From NCBI GenBank assembly GCA_938008575.1, contig CALLKB010000002.1:1-21519 (forward strand): a DNA stretch of 21,519 nucleotides, in the 5' to 3' direction. Each line of letters begins with the position of its first letter. The stretch's first letter is position 1. Source of the stretch: an uncultured Cytophagaceae bacterium. GTDB taxonomy: Bacteria > Bacteroidota > Bacteroidia > Cytophagales > Spirosomataceae. A program made the position numbers and the translations under genes. Under the pieces are notes generated by a model. The model worked only from the letters and a program-made list of their open reading frames with translations, was not told where the DNA came from and did not search any database. Below, piece after piece: positions 1 to 6,644 of this stretch.

Positions 1-53
1 GACTAGCGACTAGCGACTAGCGACTAGCGACTAGCGACTAGCGACTAGCGACT
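1..53. repeat. GACTAGC heptamer tandem array (cut by window edge)
   Basis: Seven perfect consecutive copies of GACTAGC occupy 1-49, followed by a partial GACT at 50-53. The array is cut by the left window edge, so its copy number is unknown. It ends 27 nt before the start codon of the first YeeE/YedE gene. The same heptamer (with GACTAGT variants) recurs at 8142-8166 just upstream of the thioredoxin gene and at 17457-17474. Confidence 0.95.
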
Positions 54-80
54 TAAAGACTAAAATTTAACTTACATACA

Positions 81-641
81 ATGGAAACAATCACCCAACC
101 CTGGCCTTGGTATACGGCAGGAATAATCATTGGACTTATCGTCCCTGCCCTATTAATTTTAGGGAACAAACACTTTGGAATATCAGCTAACTTACGCCAT
201 GCGTGTGCAGCTTGTCTACCCAGCAATATTCCTTTCTTCAAATATGATTGGAAAAAAGAGTCTTGGAATTTCTTTTTTGTAGGCGGAATTCTGGTGGGTG
301 GCATTATCTCTACGATCTATTTAGGTTCAGGGGAAGCTGTTATCGTGCATCCTGATTTAACCAAAGAATTAGCAAGTTATAGCATTACAGATTTCTCAGG
401 CATGGTTCCCGTGCAATTATTCTCATTTGAAACCTTGTTCACAACGCGTGGCTTAGTCATGATGATTGGAGGCGGATTTTTAGTAGGATTTGGCGCACGT
501 TATGCAGGTGGATGTACCTCTGGACATGCAATCATGGGACTTTCCGACTTACAATGGCCATCCTTAGTAGCTACCATCTGTTTCATGATAGGTGGATTTA
601 TCATGGCTAATTTCATTTTACCATTCATCTTACACTTATAA
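81..641 (+). CDS. YeeE/YedE-family sulfur transporter, first subunit
   Basis: A 186-residue polytopic inner-membrane protein of the YeeE/YedE (DUF395) family; E. coli YeeE imports thiosulfate. The family signature is the glycine-rich GARYAGGCTSGHAIMGLSD segment with Cys145, a conserved cysteine thought to handle the sulfur substrate. A second cysteine pair, Cys42 and Cys45 (HACAACLP), lies in a loop near the N terminus. Hydrophobic segments lie at about 13-28, 65-82, 124-142 and 162-184. At 186 residues it is about half the size of E. coli YeeE, and it is followed after 5 nt by a second half-size family member, so the two probably form one transporter. The location beside soxB and sulfide:quinone reductase supports a role in thiosulfate or sulfane-sulfur movement; direction and substrate are inferred. 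Confidence 0.9.
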   Translation: METITQPWPWYTAGIIIGLIVPALLILGNKHFGISANLRHACAACLPSNIPFFKYDWKKESWNFFFVGGILVGGIISTIYLGSGEAVIVHPDLTKELASYSITDFSGMVPVQLFSFETLFTTRGLVMMIGGGFLVGFGARYAGGCTSGHAIMGLSDLQWPSLVATICFMIGGFIMANFILPFILHL

Positions 642-646
642 TACAC

Positions 647-1156
647 ATGGAAAATAAGACAAATCAACACGCAAATCCAGCTGATTTCGAAGTGCGTTCA
701 TTAGACACCATGTGTGTAAATGAATCAGAATTAAATCACCCGTGGTACTATAACTTAAAATATAGTTTAGTAGGCGTGATTTTTGGCATTGTATTTATTA
801 AAGCTGAAATCATCTCCTGGTTCCGAATTCAAGAAATGTTTCGCTTACAAAGCTTTCATATGTACGGAGTAATCGGTACTGCAGTTGTCGTAGGTGCTAT
901 CTCCGTATTTTTAATCAAGAAATTGAAGGTTAAAACGATTCACGGGGAGGAAATTATGTTCACCGACAAGAAATTCAATAAGGGCCAAATTTATGGTGGT
1001 TTGATTTTCGGCCTCGGTTGGGCTATGACAGGAGCTTGTCCAGGTCCTCTTTTCGCACAAGTAGGTTCTGGCGCAGTCGTAATCTTAGTAGTTATTCTAA
1101 GTGCTACTGCAGGAACGTGGGTATATGGTAAGTTTAGAGACCAGTTGCCACATTAG
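647..1156 (+). CDS. YeeE/YedE-family sulfur transporter, second subunit (DUF6691-type)
   Basis: A 169-residue membrane protein starting 5 nt after the previous stop, so almost certainly co-transcribed with it. It carries the second family signature, GLGWAMTGACPGPLFAQVGSG, with conserved Cys131. Hydrophobic segments lie at about 37-52, 72-90, 115-135 and 142-160. The N-terminal 30 residues are hydrophilic and include Cys23. Paired half-size YeeE/YedE proteins are common in Bacteroidota and Proteobacteria beside rhodaneses, SQR or persulfide dioxygenase genes. A heptamer array begins on the first base after the TAG stop, and a Rho-independent terminator follows about 50 nt downstream. Confidence 0.88.
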   Translation: MENKTNQHANPADFEVRSLDTMCVNESELNHPWYYNLKYSLVGVIFGIVFIKAEIISWFRIQEMFRLQSFHMYGVIGTAVVVGAISVFLIKKLKVKTIHGEEIMFTDKKFNKGQIYGGLIFGLGWAMTGACPGPLFAQVGSGAVVILVVILSATAGTWVYGKFRDQLPH

Positions 1157-1191
1157 AGTTAAGAACGAAGAGTTAAGAGTTAAGCACTAAG
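1157..1191 (+). repeat. Heptamer array flush with YeeE2 stop codon
   Basis: Five 7-bp units in register start on the base after the TAG: AGTTAAG, AACGAAG, AGTTAAG, AGTTAAG, CACTAAG. The 21 bp at 1164-1184 (AACGAAG plus two AGTTAAG) are repeated exactly, in inverted orientation, at 1337-1357 next to the soxB stop. Confidence 0.9.
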
Positions 1192-1204
1192 TGTTACACG
1201 TTTT

Positions 1205-1241
1205 TAAAAGCCAGCTGAAATAATATTCTGCTGGTTTTTTT
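1205..1241 (+). terminator. Rho-independent terminator of the YeeE/YedE operon
   Basis: CCAGC (1211-1215) pairs with GCTGG (1230-1234), followed by seven T residues (1235-1241). The A-run before the stem can extend pairing with the T-run, with a bulged G. It lies 55 nt after the YeeE2 stop. Confidence 0.75.
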
Positions 1242-1250
1242 ACGTGCAGT

Positions 1251-1290
1251 CAAAATAAAAGCTAGCCCAGATATACTGTGACTAGCTTCT
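1251..1290 (-). terminator. Rho-independent terminator of the cytochrome-soxB unit
   Basis: Read on the minus strand, AAGCTAG (1288-1282) pairs with CTAGCTT (1265-1259) and is followed by a T-rich tract (TTTTATTTT, about 1260-1252). It is about 75 nt past the soxB stop and faces the terminator of the convergent YeeE operon. Confidence 0.65.
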
Positions 1291-1322
1291 AAATTAAAAT
1301 CCTTACCTAATAACTTTTCGTT

Positions 1323-1357
1323 CTAAACTCTTAGATCTTAACTCTTAACTCTTCGTT
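1323..1357 (-). repeat. Heptamer array downstream of soxB stop
   Basis: Read from the soxB stop on the minus strand, an 8-nt spacer is followed by five 7-bp units: AACGAAG, AGTTAAG, AGTTAAG, ATCTAAG, AGTTTAG. The first three are identical to the units after the convergent YeeE2 stop, giving 21-bp inverted copies that bracket both terminators. Confidence 0.9.
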
Positions 1358-1365
1358 TAAAAAGT

Positions 1366-3039
1366 CTACCTAAAGGAATAATCCACTCCAGTCACTTGAC
1401 TCAACAAATCTTGAGGACCATCCAAAATCTTTGCATCGTGCCGTAAAATAGGTGTCACAGGGGAGAATTTTGCTAAATACTCCTTCATCATCGAGTGCAA
1501 GGTATATGATGTATTCGTAGCCTCCTTTACCCCTTTCATGCGGCACAACATATCCTCGGGATCCCCATCACGTTCACATGCACACAAGGTATAAAGTCTA
1601 TTTTTATCTAATTCAGCACTTGCAATCGTTACCTTTTGGACGCGATGACCTACTCGCTCAAAAGCTTTGAATTCTACTTGCATTCCTTTGAAACGAATTA
1701 ACCAACCGCCAAAACGCTTTGAGGCATCCTGCGCGAACACATTCTGCATCTCTTTTTCCAACCAATCTAGAATTTGTTGGCCTGAAGCTTTCGCCGTACG
1801 AATGGTACTATCTACGGGTAACATATCGTATAAATATCCCTCCGTAATGGCTACTTTGCCATCTTTTCCGGCTACGCGTGGAGGACAAAAACGGAATCCA
1901 TTCGATAATACCACGTCAGCGTTCACCTTCCATTTTAATGCATCTACAATCATTGTATCAATGGTATTTTCTACCACAAAATTGCGGTAAAGCGGAACAG
2001 TGCTATAACCGAGTACTTTATTGATTTCCTCCTTATAAGGCTTTTCTAAATCCTGAACTAAGGTTTTAATCTCCGCATCAGCTGGATATTTGATAGGATC
2101 AACTTCCACTAACTCATATGTGGACCCTACTACTTTCCCATCCTTCACATGAATATCAAGTTTACCAATAAATGAACCAAAGGCACCAGGCTCCACAATC
2201 TTTGTGTATTCTGCTTGAATCGGTTTACGAACTCGCTCATGTGTATCTGCTCCAAAAATATAATCTACTCCCTGACAATCAGGATTATTCCCCAAGGCAA
2301 TTTGCTGAGATAAACCTAGGTGAGACAAGATGATTACAAAGTCACATTGCTCTTGTTCACGCAACAAGGACACGTATTCCTTTAGATTATCTTCCGGTTT
2401 TGTGTAAATAATTCCTTTTGAATACAAAGGTGATTGACGCAAGGGAACTAATGGGTCAGTATAACCTAAAAAACCAATTTTAACCCCCATGCGGTGCATG
2501 ATTTGGTAAGGTTGAAAGATCAATTCACCTTTCTTTCCATACCCTAAATCATGGTACATATTCGCACAAATTTTAGGAGCCAGTAAACCTCCCATTAATT
2601 TTTGCATATTCTTTTTGTAATAGACAACCTCCCAGTTCCCCGGTAGATATAAATCGTAATCCATCGCATTTAACAAAGGAACGAACGCTTGACCCGTTGT
2701 TTTCACAGATAGCATACTTCCTTGGAACATGTCACCCGTATCTAAAGTAATCGTGTTTTCAGGATTCTTCTCTTTAAATTTCTTTAAAGCTGTGGCCATG
2801 TGTGGATAACCACCTGCTTTACGAAAAGTTAACTCATTATTTTCCCAAAACAATTCATCGTGTGCATGCAATTGGCAATGCACATCAGTCGTTTGTAAAA
2901 TCGTAATTTGACCAGATCCGGCGATTGACTTCGTTGACTTAGTATTCGGTATGGAGGTCTTTGCCTGTAAGGCAACTGGCGATAAAGCCGCTACACTCGT
3001 TAGGATTCCTCCTTGTAAAAATTTTCTTCTCGAGTTCAT
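1366..3039 (-). CDS. soxB: SoxB, periplasmic thiosulfohydrolase (dimanganese metallophosphoesterase fold)
   Basis: A 557-residue protein of normal SoxB length. SoxB hydrolyses the terminal sulfone of SoxY-bound S-thiosulfonate, releasing sulfate in the periplasmic Sox pathway. The N terminus has a twin-arginine signal (NSRRKFLQGG, then a hydrophobic segment ending ALQAK), so it is exported folded. Visible metallophosphoesterase motifs are D52-x-H54 (TTDVHCQLHAHDE), GD at 102-103, GNWE at 134-137 (the SoxB form; 5'-nucleotidases have GNHE), H240 (SHLGLS) and D265-x-H267 (GADTHERV). The C-terminal 5'-nucleotidase domain starts at about 345. The gene follows the diheme cytochrome after 5 nt and is probably expressed from that gene's promoter. 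No SoxYZ carrier is in the window. Confidence 0.95.
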   Translation of the reverse strand: MNSRRKFLQGGILTSVAALSPVALQAKTSIPNTKSTKSIAGSGQITILQTTDVHCQLHAHDELFWENNELTFRKAGGYPHMATALKKFKEKNPENTITLDTGDMFQGSMLSVKTTGQAFVPLLNAMDYDLYLPGNWEVVYYKKNMQKLMGGLLAPKICANMYHDLGYGKKGELIFQPYQIMHRMGVKIGFLGYTDPLVPLRQSPLYSKGIIYTKPEDNLKEYVSLLREQEQCDFVIILSHLGLSQQIALGNNPDCQGVDYIFGADTHERVRKPIQAEYTKIVEPGAFGSFIGKLDIHVKDGKVVGSTYELVEVDPIKYPADAEIKTLVQDLEKPYKEEINKVLGYSTVPLYRNFVVENTIDTMIVDALKWKVNADVVLSNGFRFCPPRVAGKDGKVAITEGYLYDMLPVDSTIRTAKASGQQILDWLEKEMQNVFAQDASKRFGGWLIRFKGMQVEFKAFERVGHRVQKVTIASAELDKNRLYTLCACERDGDPEDMLCRMKGVKEATNTSYTLHSMMKEYLAKFSPVTPILRHDAKILDGPQDLLSQVTGVDYSFR

Positions 3040-3044
3040 TCGGG

Positions 3045-4082
3045 TTATTTTTTAGACTTCTTGTGTTTCGCAATCCACTCTTTTATGGGCTTATACGGCC
3101 CATATTTATGTTGTTTTTCCGTAAATGAATCTGCGTAAGGACCAAAAGGATGATCAAAAGGCTTAGCCGCGATATCAGGCCAATCCCGGCTCAAATCTTT
3201 TGCAGGACGTGGCATGGAGTTCACATAAGCTGCCAAATCCCATGCTTCCTCATCAGTCAATTGTGGCTTCTCGTAATTAGCCCCTAATGGCATATTGTAT
3301 TTGACGTAGCCCGCAAAATTAGACATCCGGTACAGCCCTGCCCCATAATTGTAGCTATGGGGACCCCAAAGCGGAGGATAGGTATAAGACTTCCCATTTT
3401 CAGCCAATACCCCACCCCCATCTGCTTGATGACAAGACTGGCATTTTGATGCGTAAACTTCGGCGCCTTTAGCGGGATCAATGGCTCGTTTTAAGCCTTT
3501 CAATTTGAAAATGCCCGAACCTTTGGGTGCTACGCCTTTCGCTACATCCTTTCCTAACCATTTAATATAAGCCAAAATTGCATGCATTTCCTTACTTTCA
3601 GGAGAAAGCGGCTGTCCATTTAAGCTTCGTTCAAAACAATCATTCACGCGCTTCACCTGATCTTCAATTGCTCCTGAACGAGCTCTGAACTTAGGATAGG
3701 ATGATTGCACGGCGAAATAATTATTCCCCCAAGGTTGAGTCCCCGCATTTAAGTGGCAGTTTTGACAATTCATACCATTGGAAATAGCCTTCACGGATCC
3801 TTTAGGTCCTAAATATTCGGAGGTATGGGCTATTAACTCACGACCATATTCGACCAAAGCTTTCTCCTCTGGCTTTAAGTACATTAAGCGCCAATCCGAT
3901 GGAGCCGTCCAAAGATGGGTGAAATTAGAATCGGGTTCTACATACGCTTGAGTAGAATCAACAATTCCATCAGTTGAACGAATGTGCGAAAAACTTAAAT
4001 ACCCCAATAGCCCGAATAAAGCTACTAGTAAGGTATACAAGAACATTTGCAAAAGACTATGTTGATCAGTTTGATTATTCAT
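3045..4082 (-). CDS. Membrane-anchored diheme cytochrome c, TsdA-like thiosulfate dehydrogenase
   Basis: A 345-residue protein with one N-terminal membrane segment (about 12-32) and a periplasmic diheme domain. Heme motifs are CQNCH (106-110) and CQSCH (214-218). Cys149 in VNDCFERSLNG matches the axial cysteine ligand of heme 1 in TsdA (SoxA uses a related cysteine), and Met264 (NMPLG) is a likely heme 2 ligand. The C-terminal PFGPYxDxFTEKQHKYGPYKPI-like tail is also typical of TsdA, which joins two thiosulfates to tetrathionate. I chose the ATG at 4082: the upstream in-frame GTG at 4154 lies inside a Crp-type palindrome, and the 24 residues it would add look non-coding. It ends 5 nt before soxB. 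A SoxA-like electron-transfer role with SoxB is the main alternative. Confidence 0.8.
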   Translation of the reverse strand: MNNQTDQHSLLQMFLYTLLVALFGLLGYLSFSHIRSTDGIVDSTQAYVEPDSNFTHLWTAPSDWRLMYLKPEEKALVEYGRELIAHTSEYLGPKGSVKAISNGMNCQNCHLNAGTQPWGNNYFAVQSSYPKFRARSGAIEDQVKRVNDCFERSLNGQPLSPESKEMHAILAYIKWLGKDVAKGVAPKGSGIFKLKGLKRAIDPAKGAEVYASKCQSCHQADGGGVLAENGKSYTYPPLWGPHSYNYGAGLYRMSNFAGYVKYNMPLGANYEKPQLTDEEAWDLAAYVNSMPRPAKDLSRDWPDIAAKPFDHPFGPYADSFTEKQHKYGPYKPIKEWIAKHKKSKK

Positions 4083-4110
4083 TGGGAAATATAGAGCGTT
4101 TTGAATGAAA

Positions 4111-4154
4111 CAAATGACTACATAAAATAGGGTTAAACATGTGACTTTTGTCAC
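4111..4154 (-). promoter_or_regulatory. Crp/Fnr-type operator and -7-like element for cytochrome-soxB
   Basis: GTGACTTTTGTCAC (4141-4154) is a perfect GTGA-N6-TCAC palindrome. On the minus strand the -7-like GTCATTTG (4118-4111) ends 36.5 bp from the palindrome centre. The centre is 65.5 bp upstream of the ATG at 4082. The spacing is the same as for the DUF2202 and rhodanese genes and suits class II activation. Confidence 0.65.
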
Positions 4155-4169
4155 TTTTCGGACAATTAA

Positions 4170-4826
4170 TTACATTTTTTCTGTAGGTGTAGTCACAATC
4201 GCCGTAAATTCCGCTAGCGAAATGTATACGGGCGAATACATTCCTCCAGCATTAGTTAAATTTTTGTAAAAAGACCTCAAGTGGTTCCTACTACCCTTAT
4301 TCAAGAAATCATACACCAATTTCACATCCTGATTATTCGTCACGGCAATTGATTTATTCAAATCATAAATATCTAATTCTTCAATTTTTGCACCCACTTG
4401 ATAGGCCGCTAAAAGACTTACTTGCCCTTGACTAACCAAGGCATTATACAAGGATTGAAGCGCGGGATCAGTAAAAATGCCGCGCGGATTTTTATCCATC
4501 GGATCAATTAATTGATATTTTTTAATAATGCTCAGCATTGCCTCCATGTGACTCATTTCACTATTCGGGATATTTTGAAAAATTTTAACACCGTATCGAT
4601 CAAACAGCGTTTGGTATACATCATAGGCTAATTTCTCTTCTTCGCGAATAAACAAAATCCGCTCTCGCTCAGCAGGGTCCAAGGACTCAAGTGGCAAATT
4701 CGTTACGGAACTTTGAACGGCCGCTAAACTTTGTGTAAGATTCCCTTGACCCGTGTCCAATGGGCCACCTTTTTCACAACTACTCAACAACAATACCCCA
4801 GCAAGCAAAAAGACTACATTTTTCAT
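4170..4826 (-). CDS. DUF2202-domain lipoprotein, ferritin-like
   Basis: A 218-residue predicted lipoprotein: signal peptide with lipobox LLSSC and Cys17. Residues about 50-210 form a DUF2202 domain, a ferritin-like helical bundle. Carboxylate and histidine residues placed as in metal-binding bundles are E62-E64 (IREEEKLAYDVY), E90-x-x-H93 (SEMSHMEAM), E149-E150 (KIEELDIYDL) and H182 (RNHLRSF). The biochemical role of DUF2202 proteins is not established; metal binding or a link to redox stress is inferred. It lies upstream of the cytochrome-soxB pair on the same strand, with its own Crp-type operator and a perfect TACATTTG -7 element, which ties it to the sulfur genes. The stop at 4170 is 16 nt from the operator of the next gene. 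Confidence 0.85.
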   Translation of the reverse strand: MKNVVFLLAGVLLLSSCEKGGPLDTGQGNLTQSLAAVQSSVTNLPLESLDPAERERILFIREEEKLAYDVYQTLFDRYGVKIFQNIPNSEMSHMEAMLSIIKKYQLIDPMDKNPRGIFTDPALQSLYNALVSQGQVSLLAAYQVGAKIEELDIYDLNKSIAVTNNQDVKLVYDFLNKGSRNHLRSFYKNLTNAGGMYSPVYISLAEFTAIVTTPTEKM

Positions 4827-4849
4827 AATATTTCTGTTTTAAAATTTAT

Positions 4850-4893
4850 CAAATGTAAAGCCGATGGCTTCAAATGAGCGTGATATTTAACAC
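4850..4893 (-). promoter_or_regulatory. Crp/Fnr-type operator and TAnnTTTG promoter for the DUF2202 gene
   Basis: GTGATATTTAACAC (4880-4893) matches GTGA-N6-TCAC with one mismatch, inside a longer CGTG...CACG palindrome (4879-4894). On the minus strand TACATTTG (4857-4850) is a perfect TAnnTTTG -7 element. The centre-to-G distance is 36.5 bp and the leader would be about 20 nt. Confidence 0.65.
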
Positions 4894-4904
4894 GAAGCCC
4901 CAAA

Positions 4905-4953
4905 GTGACTATTATCACGAATAGAACAATTTTTTTTCTGAATATTAGCATTG
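4905..4953 (+). promoter_or_regulatory. Crp/Fnr-type operator and promoter region for SQR
   Basis: GTGACTATTATCAC (4905-4918) is a perfect GTGA-N6-TCAC palindrome, 60.5 bp (centre) upstream of the ATG at 4972. At 36.5 bp from the centre lies AATATTAG (4941-4948), a 6/8 match to TAnnTTTG; TAGCATTG (4946-4953) is a better match 5 bp further on. The site stands back to back with the DUF2202 operator, 11 bp away. Confidence 0.6.
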
Positions 4954-4971
4954 TCATTAAACACGTTAACC

Positions 4972-6162
4972 ATGAAAAATCACTACCAAATAGTAATCGT
5001 CGGCGGAGGTAATGCAGGTATCTCTATCGCTTCCCAATTGTTACGCAAAGATGCCACTTTGGACATTGCCATCATCGATGGGGCAAAAAAACATTATTAT
5101 CAACCCGCCTGGACATTAGTAGGCGGAGGGGAATTCAACATTCAAGATACAGAAAGAGATGAAGCATCGGTCATTCCTGCGGGTACGACCTGGATCCAAC
5201 AAATGGTGAGCGAATTTAAACCTGAAGAAAATAAAGTATACTTGGCTGATGGAACGGCAATTCAATATGAATACTTGATTACGGTACCGGGGATTCAAGT
5301 GAACTGGGGAGAAATCAAAGGATTAAAAGAAAACCTGGGTAAAAATGGGGTTTGTTCCAACTACAGTTTTGAATCTGCGCCCTATACATGGGAATGCATC
5401 CAACAAACAAAAGGAGGAAAAGCTATTTTCACCAATCCACATACGCCAATTAAATGTGGCGGGGCCCCACAAAAAATCATGTATTTGGCAGCCGATTATT
5501 TTCGTAAAAATGGCGTTAATTCACAAGTAGAATTTTGGAGCGGCGGAACAAGGGTTTTTGGGGTAGAGAAATATGAAAATACACTGAAAAAGGTAATTGC
5601 TCACTATGGCATCAACACGCAGTTTTTTGTCAAATTAGTTGAAATTGATGGAGCAGCTAAAATCGCCAAATTTGTGGGAATAGGTGATTCAAATAAAGAT
5701 CAGGTTTACGAAGTAGCATTTGATATGATTCATGTGACGCCACCACAATCCGCTCCTGATTTCATTAAATCAAGTCCACTCGCAAATGCTGCCGGTTGGA
5801 TCGATGTAGAAAAACATACGCTGCAACATAATACATACAAAAATATATTTGCTTGTGGAGATGCGGCTAATCTACCCGTTTCCCGCACAGGTGCTGCCAT
5901 ACGAAAGCAAGCGCCAGTTTTGGTTCATAATTTATTAGCTTTAATAAAAGGGGAAGAAATGAATGCCTTCTATAATGGTTATTCGTCATGTCCAATTATT
6001 ACTGGTTATAACAAATTGGTTTTAGCGGAATTTGATTACAATAATACGCCTACGGAAACATTTCCTTTCGATCAATCCAAAGAAAGATGGTCGATGTATC
6101 AAATGAAAAAACATATCCTTCCCTATTTATATTGGAATCAGATATTACCGGGGAAGATGTAA
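4972..6162 (+). CDS. sqr: Sulfide:quinone oxidoreductase, human SQOR-like type
   Basis: A 396-residue FAD-dependent, membrane-associated oxidoreductase that oxidises sulfide to sulfane sulfur and passes electrons to the quinone pool. The N-terminal dinucleotide-binding motif is IVGGGNAG (9-16). HYYQPAWTLVGGG, TPIKCGGAPQK, and the C-terminal YSSCPIITGYNKLVLAEFDY and FPFDQSKERWSMYQMK segments closely resemble mitochondrial SQOR. Cys162 (KCGG) and Cys340 (SSCP) match the two redox cysteines of that enzyme; Cys128 (VCSNYS) is a third. The C-terminal flavin-site segment is CGDAANLP. I chose the ATG at 4972; the in-frame TTG at 4951 overlaps the promoter and adds seven unconserved residues. The gene ends 6 nt before a bidirectional terminator. 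The product sulfane sulfur could be taken by the rhodaneses and DsrE protein nearby. Confidence 0.93.
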   Translation: MKNHYQIVIVGGGNAGISIASQLLRKDATLDIAIIDGAKKHYYQPAWTLVGGGEFNIQDTERDEASVIPAGTTWIQQMVSEFKPEENKVYLADGTAIQYEYLITVPGIQVNWGEIKGLKENLGKNGVCSNYSFESAPYTWECIQQTKGGKAIFTNPHTPIKCGGAPQKIMYLAADYFRKNGVNSQVEFWSGGTRVFGVEKYENTLKKVIAHYGINTQFFVKLVEIDGAAKIAKFVGIGDSNKDQVYEVAFDMIHVTPPQSAPDFIKSSPLANAAGWIDVEKHTLQHNTYKNIFACGDAANLPVSRTGAAIRKQAPVLVHNLLALIKGEEMNAFYNGYSSCPIITGYNKLVLAEFDYNNTPTETFPFDQSKERWSMYQMKKHILPYLYWNQILPGKM

Positions 6163-6168
6163 AATAAA

Positions 6169-6194
6169 GAAGGCCGCTCATTTTCGCGGCCTTC
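6169..6194. terminator. Bidirectional terminator between SQR and DsrE-family gene
   Basis: A perfect 9-bp stem, GAAGGCCGC (6169-6177) with GCGGCCTTC (6186-6194), and an 8-nt loop. A T-rich tract follows on the minus strand (CTTTATTTT), with a weaker one on plus. The two convergent stop codons lie 6 nt and 2 nt from the stem. Confidence 0.85.
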
Positions 6195-6196
6195 GA

Positions 6197-6607
6197 TTAA
6201 TATTTTAAGTAAGCCCAGCCGGCTTCTTGTTTGAGTACAACCTCGGCAACGCCGGATGGAACCGTTCCTGCTTGTGGAAGAATCGTTGTACGATCGATTT
6301 TACGTTCGCGGATGGTATTTTCACAAGCTTTAAAGAGAACTCCGGAAGCTGCTAATTCAGCAATTTTTGCTTTTTGAGTCGTTTTGTTGTCGATTAAAAT
6401 GGATATTCCTGCGCCATGTGCGACCAATTCAATTTGCGTTGTCGCACCTAAAGCTGTCTGTAGATTGGAGATGTTTTTCAACGCACCATGCCAAACCAAA
6501 GTATCCGATGTATTTAGTTGAACAACAACTTTATGAACCGGATTTTGCGCATGTGCGGCAAAGCCAAACAACATACCTACAAGTAAAGTAAAGAAAGATT
6601 TTTTCAT
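6197..6607 (-). CDS. Exported DsrE/YchN-family sulfur-carrier-like protein
   Basis: A 136-residue protein with a cleavable signal peptide (hydrophobic 5-18, cleavage near AHA-QN). The mature part (about 24-134) resembles DsrE/DsrF-like YchN folds: HKVVVQLNTSDT at the first strand, a central strand IELVAHGAGISILI, and a conserved cysteine Cys94 in FKACENTIRERKI, placed like the sulfur-carrying cysteine of the family. Cytoplasmic DsrE proteins pass persulfide sulfur; this secreted version would act in the periplasm, near the products of SQR and SoxB. It is convergent with SQR and shares its terminator. Carrier activity is inferred from family and context. Confidence 0.82.
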   Translation of the reverse strand: MKKSFFTLLVGMLFGFAAHAQNPVHKVVVQLNTSDTLVWHGALKNISNLQTALGATTQIELVAHGAGISILIDNKTTQKAKIAELAASGVLFKACENTIRERKIDRTTILPQAGTVPSGVAEVVLKQEAGWAYLKY

Positions 6608-6644
6608 AGCTAATATTTTTCCACCAAACTACCTAATTTTCAGA

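Noticed and set aside
1..53. Regular repeat at the window edge that could suggest a CRISPR array
   Set aside because: The unit is 7 bp with no spacers between copies, and no cas gene is nearby. It is a simple tandem repeat.
3045..4082. Calling the cytochrome SoxA or a SoxXA fusion
   Set aside because: The NDCFERSLNG segment and the PFGPY...QHKYGPYKPI tail fit TsdA better, although SoxA is related and remains an alternative.
4083..4154. A longer start (GTG at 4154) for the diheme cytochrome
   Set aside because: The GTG is part of the perfect Crp-type palindrome and the -7-like element lies downstream of it. The ATG at 4082 gives a normal N terminus with one membrane anchor.
4951..4971. A TTG start seven codons upstream for SQR
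   Set aside because: It overlaps a likely -7 element; the ATG at 4972 directly precedes the FAD-binding strand, as usual in the family.
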